Assembly: GCF_030929595.1 (NCBI RefSeq)
Contig: NZ_JAVFVR010000001.1
Coordinates: 1,054,001-1,118,000, forward strand
Source of the DNA: Flavobacterium sp. LHD-85
GTDB lineage: Bacteria > Bacteroidota > Bacteroidia > Flavobacteriales > Flavobacteriaceae
Direction: 5' to 3'
DNA: 64,000 nt
Below the pieces are notes generated by a model, which was not told the DNA's origin, made no database searches, and saw only the letters and a list, made by a program, of their open reading frames with translations. The translations under genes were made by a program, and so were the position numbers. Position 1 is the stretch's first letter; each line of letters starts with the position of its first letter. Shown here one piece after another: positions 26,555 through 34,449 of the stretch.

Positions 26555-27898
26555 ATGGATATAGTTATCAAACTCTCTCAATTTCTATTGAGTTTATCTT
26601 TACTTATTATTCTTCATGAATTAGGGCATTTTATCCCTGCAAAATTGTTTAAAACTAGAGTCGAAAAATTTTACTTGTTTTTTGATGTTAAATATTCACT
26701 TTTCAAAAAGAAAATCGGAGAAACAGAATACGGTATCGGATGGCTTCCGCTTGGTGGTTATGTGAAAATTTCTGGAATGATTGATGAAAGTATGGACAAA
26801 GAGCAAATGGCGCTTCCGCCTCAGCCTTGGGAATTTCGTACTAAACCAGCTTGGCAACGTTTAATTATCATGCTTGGTGGTGTTACGGTAAACTTTATCC
26901 TGGCTTTTATTATCTATATCGGAATGGCGTTTGCTTACGGAGATACTTATATTGCTAATGCCGACTTAAAAGATGGTGTTCTAATTGAAAATCCTGCAAT
27001 GCTTAAAGCTGGTTTTAAAACGGGTGACAAAATTATTTCTATTGATGGTAAATCTGTAGAAAATTTTGACAAAGACATGAATATAAATATCATCATGGCA
27101 AAACATGTCTTGATCGAAAGAAACGGGCAGCAGCAAACGATTACGATGCCAACAGATTTTGTTGACCAGCTTTCTAAAACAGAAAAAGGAATACTTATCG
27201 ATATCCGCAGACCTTTTGCCATTGGAAAAGTTACAGAAGAATCTGCTAATCAGAATTTAAAAGCAAAAGATCTGATTCTTTCTCTTAACGGACAAAAAGT
27301 TAAATATTTTGACGAAGCAAAAGCTGTTTTATTAGCTAATAAAGGAAAAGAAATTCCTGCGGTTGTTTTACGCGATTTGAAAGAAACACCTCTTACTTTG
27401 AAAGTTTCTCCAAAAGGAACTTTAGACGTTTTTGCTGGTGGTTTAGACATGAAATCATTAGAGAAATTAGGATACTATAAAATAAGCACTAAAGAATATG
27501 GTTTCTTCGAATCTATTCCGGTTGGTCTTGAAAAAGGAAAAGATCAATTAGTAAGTTATGGAAAACAATTGAAAATGATTTTTAATCCAGAAACAAAAGC
27601 TTACAAACAAGTAGGTGGTTTTGCGGCGATTTACAATATTTTCCCTAGTTCTTGGAGCTGGGAAGTTTTCTGGTCAATCACGGCTTTATTGTCGATTATG
27701 CTTGGAGTTATGAATTTATTGCCAATTCCGGCTCTTGATGGTGGTCACGTAATGTTTTTATTGTATGAAATCGTAAGCGGTAAAAAACCGAGCGATAAAT
27801 TCCTAGAGAATGCGCAAATGGTTGGTTTTGTTTTACTTATTTCACTACTACTGTTTGCTAACGGTAACGACATTTACAAGGCGATTGTAGGCAAGTAA
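26555..27898 (+). CDS. rseP: Site-2 protease RseP (M50 family)
   Basis: A 447-residue intramembrane zinc metalloprotease. HELGH is at 21-25 in the first transmembrane segment, PDZ-like domains occupy the central periplasmic part (GFKTGDKIISIDGK), and the second zinc-ligand motif NLLPIPALDGGH lies close to residue 395 in a C-terminal transmembrane segment. In many bacteria it cleaves anti-sigma factors and signal-peptide remnants. Substrates here are not shown; an ECF sigma/membrane-partner pair lies elsewhere in the window (53.2-54.1 kb). It is followed by tRNA genes with their own promoter. Confidence 0.96.
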   Translation: MDIVIKLSQFLLSLSLLIILHELGHFIPAKLFKTRVEKFYLFFDVKYSLFKKKIGETEYGIGWLPLGGYVKISGMIDESMDKEQMALPPQPWEFRTKPAWQRLIIMLGGVTVNFILAFIIYIGMAFAYGDTYIANADLKDGVLIENPAMLKAGFKTGDKIISIDGKSVENFDKDMNINIIMAKHVLIERNGQQQTITMPTDFVDQLSKTEKGILIDIRRPFAIGKVTEESANQNLKAKDLILSLNGQKVKYFDEAKAVLLANKGKEIPAVVLRDLKETPLTLKVSPKGTLDVFAGGLDMKSLEKLGYYKISTKEYGFFESIPVGLEKGKDQLVSYGKQLKMIFNPETKAYKQVGGFAAIYNIFPSSWSWEVFWSITALLSIMLGVMNLLPIPALDGGHVMFLLYEIVSGKKPSDKFLENAQMVGFVLLISLLLFANGNDIYKAIVGK

Positions 27899-27927
27899 AA
27901 AAAAGTCAAAAAAAGAGTGAAAATGTT

Positions 27928-27957
27928 TTTGAGAAACTAAAAATAGTTTTATATTTG
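27928..27957 (+). promoter_or_regulatory. Promoter of the tRNA-Asn pair
   Basis: -33 TTTG (27928-27931), 18-bp spacer, -7 TATATTTG (27950-27957). This is a complete Bacteroidota-type promoter about 25 bp before the first tRNA. Confidence 0.75.
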
Positions 27958-27981
27958 CACTCGCTAAAAAGAGCAACACTT

Positions 27982-28055
27982 TCCTCCTTAGCTCAGTTGG
28001 TTAGAGCATCTGACTGTTAATCAGAGGGTCCTTGGTTCGAGCCCAAGAGGGGGAG
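27982..28055 (+). tRNA. tRNA-Asn(GTT), copy 1
   Basis: A 74-nt cloverleaf: acceptor TCCTCCT with AGGGGGA, anticodon stem TCTGA/TCAGA, anticodon GTT at 28016-28018, T-arm CTTGG-TTCGAGC-CCAAG, discriminator G. The CCA end is not encoded. It is identical to copy 2 and shares one transcript with it. Confidence 0.96.
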
Positions 28056-28094
28056 CAACTTTTTTTAGCAAACATATTAACCTTTTAAGGTGAT

Positions 28095-28168
28095 TCCTCC
28101 TTAGCTCAGTTGGTTAGAGCATCTGACTGTTAATCAGAGGGTCCTTGGTTCGAGCCCAAGAGGGGGAG
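28095..28168 (+). tRNA. tRNA-Asn(GTT), copy 2
   Basis: Identical over 74 nt to copy 1, 39 bp downstream. Anticodon GTT is at 28129-28131. A strong terminator follows at 28175. Confidence 0.96.
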
Positions 28169-28174
28169 CTTAAA

Positions 28175-28207
28175 AAAAGACGATCAAATTTGATCGTCTT
28201 TTTTTTT
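28175..28207 (+). terminator. Terminator of the tRNA-Asn pair
   Basis: The palindrome AGACGATCAAATTTGATCGT (28178 onward, one base short of its full length) is followed by a run of nine or more T residues. Confidence 0.88.
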
Positions 28208-28690
28208 GTTCAAATTCCAAAGTTTCAAAATTCCAAATTCCAATATTAGGATTGTTTATTTAATCGTAAAGGTTTTTACGCAAAGTTCGCGAAGAGTTTT
28301 TTTTTCGAGACTTAAATTAGGAATCTATAACGGAGATCGCAAAGGTCGCCAATCTGTGTCGATATGCGAGTGTGATTTATCCTTCGATCGAAATGACAAA
28401 ACCATTCAATTAAATAAAACAAAAAAATCTCGCAGAGCTTTATAAACACAAAGCTTTGCGAACTTAATCTTTAGATTTATCTCAAAATAACCTTAGCGCC
28501 CTCTGCGTAAACCTTAGCGCTCTCTGCGATAAAAAAACTTCACACAAAAAGAAAACAAAAAAAGCTCGCAGAGCTTTACAAACACAAAGCTTTGCGAACT
28601 TAATCTTTAGATTTAGCTCAAAATAACCTTAGCGAACTTTGCGTAAAAACTTTGCGCCCTTTGCGGTTAAAAAAACACAAAAAGAAAACC
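28208..28690. repeat. Tandem 136-bp repeats and GCAAAG-family intergenic repeats
   Basis: No gene is supported in this 483-bp gap. It opens with AATTCCAAA-type words (about 28210-28245), then GTTTTTACGCAAAGTTCGCG (about 28270). Two tandem units of 136 bp follow, with CGCAGAGCTT at 28431 and 28567, each containing AAAGCTTTGCGAACTTAATC and copies of CCTTAGCGnnCTnTGCG. The family also occurs at 15.6 kb and in part at 60.75 kb. Confidence 0.75.
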
Positions 28691-29371
28691 CTATTTCATC
28701 GTCAAAGTTTCGCTTTTAAACCTTTTCATTAAAGTATTTGCTTTCTCATCTTCATTTATTGCTTTTAAAGACTGTGCGTATCTATAATAGTAAATAACAT
28801 CCAGATCTTGGGCTTGATCAAATAATTGAGTGTAATAACCCGCTGCTGCAGTAAGATTTCCTTCAAAATAAAAACGATCGGCTACTTTTTTTAGCATATC
28901 AATAGATTTATAACCTTTATCAATCACTTTTTCGTAGGTGTCGACCATATTAACAGTTACATATTTGGAACCTGTAGCCACAGGTGCTGTAATTTCGACT
29001 TTAACAGGCTTTACAGCAGCAGACGAACTTGCAACTGTTGTTTTTGTTTCTATTGCATTTGGAGCTACTTTAGGTTTCTTTTTTACGTAATTCGGAATTA
29101 CTGTTCTTGTATTATTAGGTCCAAGATCGTAAGTTTCGACCAGATCCAATTTTGAAACTTGGTAGGTAATAATTCTACCTCCAAAAAGCTTATTTATTCT
29201 TTCCTCTACATAGTAAGACTGTATTACCAAATCATCTGTAGGGAAACTATCCGTCAATAATGTCGTTTTTCCTGGTGCCGGAGAAGCAGAGGCATTGTTT
29301 GTGCTCTGAGCAAAACAGCCGAGAGAAAATACGAACGCAAGTGTACATAAAATTGCTTCATACTTTTTCAT
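28691..29371 (-). CDS. Secreted TPR-like protein resembling the N-terminus of OmpA-family proteins
   Basis: A 226-residue protein with a signal peptide ending near LGCFAQ. A low-complexity Ala/Ser/Pro/Thr stretch (about residues 105-135) separates an N-terminal region from a C-terminal TPR-like segment (KVIDKGYKSIDMLKKVADRFYFEGNLTAA in two turns, then YYYRYAQSLKAI). From memory, that segment closely resembles the start of the large flavobacterial OmpA-like proteins. The WD40-like and OmpA domains such proteins carry are absent, so this may be a truncated paralogue or a stand-alone partner. Confidence 0.78.
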   Translation of the reverse strand: MKKYEAILCTLAFVFSLGCFAQSTNNASASPAPGKTTLLTDSFPTDDLVIQSYYVEERINKLFGGRIITYQVSKLDLVETYDLGPNNTRTVIPNYVKKKPKVAPNAIETKTTVASSSAAVKPVKVEITAPVATGSKYVTVNMVDTYEKVIDKGYKSIDMLKKVADRFYFEGNLTAAAGYYTQLFDQAQDLDVIYYYRYAQSLKAINEDEKANTLMKRFKSETLTMK

Positions 29372-29784
29372 GATTTTTTGAATAAAATTAATGCTCCTAT
29401 TAAAAAACTCAGACTAAAGATACTGATTTTCTTTCACTTAGCTTTATTCTAACCGCCAACTACCTAGAAAGCCGATTAAGTACTTCTTTTTACGAATTTA
29501 TCATTTGAACGCAGACTTTTTGTATATCTTCGTCTGAAAATGGCTCTAGTGCTTTTGCCAACATTTTACTGGTTCTAATACAACCATAAACTCAAAAAGC
29601 GCCGCAATCCAAAGATTGCGACGCTTTTCTATTTTCTTAAAAACTCTCAGGTAATTAAACCCCTAATTTCTTAGCAATTTCAACAGGAATTCCTCCTTTG
29701 TTTACTAGTAATGCAGTAGTTTTATATTTTACGAAGTTCTTAGTTACAAACAAAAAACCTTTGTAGTTGTTTGTTTTTATTATT
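29372..29784. other. Junction region with gene remnants left of the KilA-N gene
   Basis: The 413-bp gap contains, on the minus strand, a 34-codon remnant (29490-29593, ending in SDEDIQKVCVQMINS and a stop) that begins where the duplicated peptidase end stops, and the duplicated peptidase 3' end itself (29594-29776). The segment 29372-29489 shows nothing recognisable. Confidence 0.6.
29655..29771 (-). pseudogene. Duplicated 3' end of the C1 peptidase gene
   Basis: Translates to the last 38 residues of the peptidase encoded at 30784-31980, ending KGGIPVEIAKKLGV and a stop, with an open frame and mostly silent differences (Thr to Val at one site). It has no start. The match continues into the terminator hairpin (29594-29628 against 30725-30757), about 183 bp in all. 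The KilA-N gene lies between the two copies. Confidence 0.85.
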
Positions 29785-30612
29785 TTAGGATGAAATATTC
29801 TTCAATTCAGTTGTATTTATTAACGATTTCATTTGGCTAATTGCAATTTCATTCAACTTTAGTAATCTTTCATTCTGTTCTATATCTTGTTGTATCAGCA
29901 TAGCATTTATACTTTCAAGATTAGATAACACAACTAGCTGTTCAATAGATGCTATATCTCTAATATTCCCTTTTTCATTAGGATTTTCAATACGCCATTG
30001 TTTTGCTGTTTTTCCAAACAAAGCAACATTCAATATATCTGCTTCATCTGCGTAAATAAAGTTTCTCTGATAAGTTGTTAAGCTTATGGGTATTAGATTT
30101 TCCTTTATTGCATCTGTATGTATTTTGCAATTAATTTTAGAAATGGTTCTTTGCAAATTCCACTCTAATTTTTTAGTACTATTTTCTTCTTCCTTTAGTC
30201 GCTGAAATTCTTTTATTAAATAAAACTTAAACTCTGCACTCAACCACGTGGCAAATTCAAAAGCGATATCTTTATGAGCAAACGTTCCTCCATATCTACC
30301 TGTTTTCGAAATAATTCCAATAGCATTAGTAGATTCAATCCAACGTTTCGGAGTTAACGAAAAGCTATTAGAACCTGCCATATTTTTAATTCCATCGAAT
30401 TCGATGGAATTAAAATCAGGATTATTAAATTTCTCCCATAAGCCAACAAATTCAATTGTGCTTCTGTTTCTCATCCAGTTTTGCAAAATATAATCACTTC
30501 TTTCATCATCGCGATGTCTCGCAATATCCGTTAGAGATATAAAATCCTCTTTATTGTCTTCATATAAAGCAATATCAACACCTTTTACATTTATCTTTTT
30601 ATTTTTTGACAT
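29785..30612 (-). CDS. KilA-N domain protein
   Basis: A 275-residue protein whose first ~120 residues match the phage-type KilA-N DNA-binding domain: ISLTDIARHRDDERSDYILQ, WMRNRSTIEFVGLWE, and FAHKDIAFEFATWLSAEFK. The C-terminal part is helical and may oligomerise. Start ATG 30612 is chosen over an in-frame TTG at 30669. The gene sits between two copies of the peptidase 3' end and is likely an acquired single-gene insertion. KilA-N proteins occur in phages and mobile elements; the role here is unknown. Confidence 0.85.
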   Translation of the reverse strand: MSKNKKINVKGVDIALYEDNKEDFISLTDIARHRDDERSDYILQNWMRNRSTIEFVGLWEKFNNPDFNSIEFDGIKNMAGSNSFSLTPKRWIESTNAIGIISKTGRYGGTFAHKDIAFEFATWLSAEFKFYLIKEFQRLKEEENSTKKLEWNLQRTISKINCKIHTDAIKENLIPISLTTYQRNFIYADEADILNVALFGKTAKQWRIENPNEKGNIRDIASIEQLVVLSNLESINAMLIQQDIEQNERLLKLNEIAISQMKSLINTTELKNISS

Positions 30613-30724
30613 ACTATTTGAAAGAAAAGTATTAATTAATTTAAAAGCCAAATATACATTTTTATGCAAATAAATGATTCAATTAAAAAAATCAAAATAA
30701 TATATTATAACTAAAATTTAAAGC

Positions 30725-30757
30725 AAAAAGCGCCACAATTTACATTGCGACGCTTTT
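30725..30757 (-). terminator. Terminator of the C1 peptidase gene
   Basis: AAAAAGCG and CGCTTTT arms with an inner ATTG-type pairing form a hairpin just past the peptidase stop. A diverged second copy is at 29594-29628. Confidence 0.75.
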
Positions 30758-30783
30758 CTATTTTCTTAAAAACTCTCAGGTAA

Positions 30784-31980
30784 TTAAACCCCTAATTTCT
30801 TAGCAATTTCAGTAGGAATTCCTCCTTTGTTTACTAGTAATGCAGTAGTTTTATATTTTACGAAGTTCTTAGTTACAAACAAGAAACCTTTGTAGTCGTT
30901 TGTTTCTCCCCAAGAATTTTTTACGATATAGTATTCTTTTCCAGTTTGATCTTTTGCAAGACCAATAATGTGCATTCCGTGGTCGTCTGTTGTAGTGTAG
31001 TTATCAAACGCTGCCTGACGCATTTCTGGAGTAATTTCTGGTTCTGCTTTTGGTCCGTTAAACATGTCTGCTTTTTCTTCAGCCGTCATATCGTCGAATT
31101 TTTTAGTAGCCACGTAAGCCACACCGTTTTTCCAGCTAAAGCTTTTCTCGCTAACATCTGTTGCCCAAGCTACAGTGTATCCTTTTTTAAGTGCATTGTC
31201 GATAACGTCTGTCATATCGTTCAATTTTACGTTGTAAACTTGATCTAATGACCAGTTGTCTGGCACCATCATAGTAGTTTTTTGATAGTATGGAGCGTTT
31301 GTAAAAGATGACATTTCTACGTACTCGTCTGGGTTAATTCCTACTACTTCTTTAGCAAAAGATTGTGGCGTATAGTTTTTCCCTTTGTATGTAAAGCTAT
31401 CTGGCACTTTTCCTAAATAAGAATCAATAACAGCTGAATATGCTTTTTGCCAGTTTGGAGTCAATTCTCCGTTCGGGTTTTTCACAACTGCTGCAAGAAC
31501 ACCTTCGATAAGAGCGCCCATTTCAGCAAATTTATTTTTGTCTGTTCCGTAGTTTAAACCAGTGTAAACTTCTCTAGGCACAGTTCCGTATTTTTTGTAC
31601 ATATTAATTACATCGTGAAGAGCACCTCCGTCACCAAGCGTAATTGCTCCATGCATACGAACATAGTTAATTCCTTTTTCTACATACACGTTTCTTGCAG
31701 AATAAATTTGAGAAAGCTCAACAGGCTGTTTTCCTAAACGAATCATTTCTGACTCTAAGAATGAGTTTGTTGAGTAGCTCCAGCAAGTTCCAGATGATCC
31801 TTGAGATTTTACCGATGTTGTACCTAGGTTAATTACTTCTGTAAATTTGAAGTTCTCTTTACTTTTGTCGCTAGCATTCAGTTTAAGTGAATTTACTAAA
31901 ATGTCTTGCGCAAAACAGCCTGCAGTTCCAGCCAAAAATATTGAAGCAGCAAACACTGATTTGAATGAAAATGTATTCAT
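30784..31980 (-). CDS. Papain-family (C1) cysteine peptidase, aminopeptidase C/bleomycin hydrolase-like
   Basis: A 398-residue protein with a signal peptide (to about GCFAQ). The catalytic triad is visible: Cys66 in GSSGTCWSYS, His334 in DDHGMHIIGL and Asn355 in NSWGE. The large insertion between Cys and His regions fits the C1B branch rather than simple papains. It is probably periplasmic or secreted. Its 3' end and terminator are duplicated to the left, flanking the KilA-N gene; the copy attached to this gene is complete, so the peptidase should be functional. Confidence 0.93.
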   Translation of the reverse strand: MNTFSFKSVFAASIFLAGTAGCFAQDILVNSLKLNASDKSKENFKFTEVINLGTTSVKSQGSSGTCWSYSTNSFLESEMIRLGKQPVELSQIYSARNVYVEKGINYVRMHGAITLGDGGALHDVINMYKKYGTVPREVYTGLNYGTDKNKFAEMGALIEGVLAAVVKNPNGELTPNWQKAYSAVIDSYLGKVPDSFTYKGKNYTPQSFAKEVVGINPDEYVEMSSFTNAPYYQKTTMMVPDNWSLDQVYNVKLNDMTDVIDNALKKGYTVAWATDVSEKSFSWKNGVAYVATKKFDDMTAEEKADMFNGPKAEPEITPEMRQAAFDNYTTTDDHGMHIIGLAKDQTGKEYYIVKNSWGETNDYKGFLFVTKNFVKYKTTALLVNKGGIPTEIAKKLGV

Positions 31981-32118
31981 AAGTTATGTTTAAGATTTTA
32001 TAAAATTAGTCTCCAATGTTTCCAATTTGTTACAAAACAATTAAATATTATACAATTTGTGTAATGTTTAGTTGTTAATGTTTTCTTAACGGTTAGAATT
32101 ATTAAGGTATTTAATACA

Positions 32119-32155
32119 GAAAAGCCTCAATAATACATTATTAAGGCTTTTTTAG
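32119..32155. terminator. Terminator after the Omp85-like gene
   Basis: AAAGCCT-C-AATAAT (32121-32134) pairs with ATTATT-A-AGGCTTT (32137-32150) around a two-base turn, with T-rich flanks on both strands. Confidence 0.75.
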
Positions 32156-32200
32156 TTTATTATTTATAAATTAACTTCTTACAAGTTTTTTGCTTTTTTG

Positions 32201-33361
32201 CTATCGCATCCAGTTGCTTCCAAAAACGATATAGTACGCCCATTCTTCTGGACCTTTGGCAACGTCTACTCCCATTCGGAGTTTGAATTTTCTGGCAATG
32301 AGGTATCTAAAACCTGTTCCGTAGCTATAAACAATGGGTTTGGCAAAGGCTTGATCCCAATCGTTAAACGCGCTTGCGAGACCACCGTAGCCCATAAGGC
32401 TCCATCTACGGTACAAATCCCATCTAAATTCCAGTTCAGATACAATGCTCGTTTTTCCCATGTAACGGGCAGCGGGAATTCCTCGCATATTAATTCCTGG
32501 TTGTAAATAAAAAGGCGGACTCCCCAACGCCTGCTCCCCTTCAATCCTTAGTCCGCCAATTAGAGTTTTCGCCAACGGATAATATCCAATTGCCGATAAA
32601 TTGATACGCCATGCCTGATAATCGCTCCCCAATGCTTTATCTGACCAGAAAAAATCGGTTTGGATTCTTATTCCTTTATCTGGCGTAAATATGTTGTCAC
32701 GTCCGTCAAATTGAAGCGCGGCTCCAAGCTGACTTATGGTGCTTTTAATATCTTTTGGATCTACAAATGGCGGCGGAAGATTAAAATCGGGCAAGTTTAT
32801 TTTTGAATTTAAAAATAAATACTGCGGCCCTGCGCTCCATTTTGCATTTTTAAACTGCTTAAGCCATTGCGTATAAAATATAGTCGATTTAAAATTGAGC
32901 TTAAATTCCTGATCGGACTGATTGGGCAAATTGTTTGCATAAAATGATAAATTCATATCGCCATAAGCTGCAAAGCCACGATATAAGATTTTAGATTTTA
33001 CCAATGTTGCAGAACGAAAAGCTCCTGCCATCCAGCTTTTGTTTGCGGTGTACATTCCTAATCCTCCTGTAATATCTGGATTTACAAGACGTTTGGTTCC
33101 ATCTGCTTCAATAACCGGTGGGCGTTTTTTTAGGAAAATTGGAGCAACGGCACCTCCAAATCCGCCTAAAGCGGGTTCTGTAACAATGGTTGGCACTACT
33201 AAGAATCCGTTGGCGTAGATAAGAAAATCACTTAAATCAAAAGCTCCATCGAGAGAATCTTTAAAAACTACCTGATGTTTCTGCGCGCTTAAAACATTAA
33301 ACGATAAAATAATCCAGATCAAAAACAGAACTTTATTATGTATTGTTTTTTTGCTTTTCAT
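32201..33361 (-). CDS. Omp85/BamA-type outer-membrane barrel protein
   Basis: A 386-residue protein with signal peptide (to about NVLSAQ). The C-terminal half resembles the surface-antigen barrel of BamA/TamA proteins: FDGRDNIFTPDKGIRIQTDF, MRGIPAARYMG (an RG-type L6 motif), and a terminal aromatic strand. No POTRA domains are evident, so it is a short Omp85 relative. It is 56 bp after the SphA-like gene and ends the envelope cluster, followed by a terminator. A role in export, import or lipid handling cannot be distinguished. Confidence 0.83.
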   Translation of the reverse strand: MKSKKTIHNKVLFLIWIILSFNVLSAQKHQVVFKDSLDGAFDLSDFLIYANGFLVVPTIVTEPALGGFGGAVAPIFLKKRPPVIEADGTKRLVNPDITGGLGMYTANKSWMAGAFRSATLVKSKILYRGFAAYGDMNLSFYANNLPNQSDQEFKLNFKSTIFYTQWLKQFKNAKWSAGPQYLFLNSKINLPDFNLPPPFVDPKDIKSTISQLGAALQFDGRDNIFTPDKGIRIQTDFFWSDKALGSDYQAWRINLSAIGYYPLAKTLIGGLRIEGEQALGSPPFYLQPGINMRGIPAARYMGKTSIVSELEFRWDLYRRWSLMGYGGLASAFNDWDQAFAKPIVYSYGTGFRYLIARKFKLRMGVDVAKGPEEWAYYIVFGSNWMR

Positions 33362-33417
33362 AGAATAGTTATCGCTTTTAATTTAAATTTTCACTTCCTC
33401 TAAAAAATTTTCAGTAA

Positions 33418-34386
33418 TTATTTTTTCTTAAAACTAAACACGTGCGCCAGCGTAATAAAGAAAGTATTTCCCTGAAATCTATTTACTGCGTTTACTTCTC
33501 CAATCCATCTAAAACCTGCAGAAGTCATGCAGCCAAGATGCAAGTAATTTACCTCAGCCCCTAGCCCGCCAACTCTGTCTTTGTCTGGTTCTACAACAAG
33601 AATGCTTCCTACTGGAATTTTATCGTCTGATACTTTGTATTGCAAGTAGTAAATCAAACCTGCGTTGAATATGCCTTTTGGAGCCGTTTTTTCGGCATTC
33701 ATGAAATAAAAAGTCTTTCCTAAACCTCCTTCAATGCTCAAAATATCTCCCGTTTTAATATCGGTATCTTTCTTTTTTCCGTTGATTTCGTAAGCAGCCA
33801 ATGCCGAAAAATGAAATGTTTTCTTATCATTAAAGTACAAAGTTGTTCCCGCCGAAAACTCGTTCATAAACATTCCTAAACCGCTGTTATTGCTTCCGCC
33901 GAGTTCGTACTTTCCTGTTGGCAGATACATTTGATAACTGAAGACAAAGTCGGCTCTTTTATTATGCCAGCCTAACTGAACGGGCTGAATATACATATCT
34001 GTAAACGCAAAATCGCTTTTAGAATCAATGTAACTCCCTTGAATGGTATTGGAAGCCCCAGCGAGCAGGATGGTGGCTCCGTAATTGGCGCCCAAAATTT
34101 TAAAATCGCTTACATAATTGGCTCCAACACCTGTAATAAACATGGTAACATCTGGATTGCCTACTTTATCTCCGTCAGCGTTTCTTAAAGAAGATGCGCT
34201 ATAAATATAGCCTGGAATATACACGCTCAAGGTTTTTTCTGGCGCTTGAGTTCCCGATTGGAGCCCCATTGCGCCAAGAATATGTCCTCCTTTTAATTGG
34301 GCATTACAGTAAACCGAAACCAATAAGAGCACTACTGTAAAAGCATACTGCATCTTTTTTTCCGAATAATTGTTTCTTACTTTCAT
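33418..34386 (-). CDS. SphA-like / phenol-degradation MetA-type outer-membrane transporter
   Basis: A 322-residue protein with signal peptide ending at YCNAQ and a beta-barrel body. GGHILGAMGLQSGTQAPEKT at the mature start and the alternating strands match the MetA/SphA family of outer-membrane channels for hydrophobic compounds. An internal ATG at 34353 would give a shorter signal peptide and is equally possible. It lies 63 bp after the AraC-type regulator gene and before the Omp85-like gene, consistent with a regulated uptake unit. Confidence 0.8.
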   Translation of the reverse strand: MKVRNNYSEKKMQYAFTVVLLLVSVYCNAQLKGGHILGAMGLQSGTQAPEKTLSVYIPGYIYSASSLRNADGDKVGNPDVTMFITGVGANYVSDFKILGANYGATILLAGASNTIQGSYIDSKSDFAFTDMYIQPVQLGWHNKRADFVFSYQMYLPTGKYELGGSNNSGLGMFMNEFSAGTTLYFNDKKTFHFSALAAYEINGKKKDTDIKTGDILSIEGGLGKTFYFMNAEKTAPKGIFNAGLIYYLQYKVSDDKIPVGSILVVEPDKDRVGGLGAEVNYLHLGCMTSAGFRWIGEVNAVNRFQGNTFFITLAHVFSFKKK

Positions 34387-34449
34387 GGTGGAATATTTTG
34401 CATTAAGGCTCTGTAACAGCCATTACTAATTATTTTTCCAGAAAAAACT

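Noticed and set aside
27982..28168. tRNA pair as an integration site
   Set aside because: Both genes are intact and identical, with no integrase or partial tRNA duplicate nearby.
28206..28445. 79-codon plus-strand frame after the tRNA genes
   Set aside because: Lies in GCAAAG-type repeats with no coding character.
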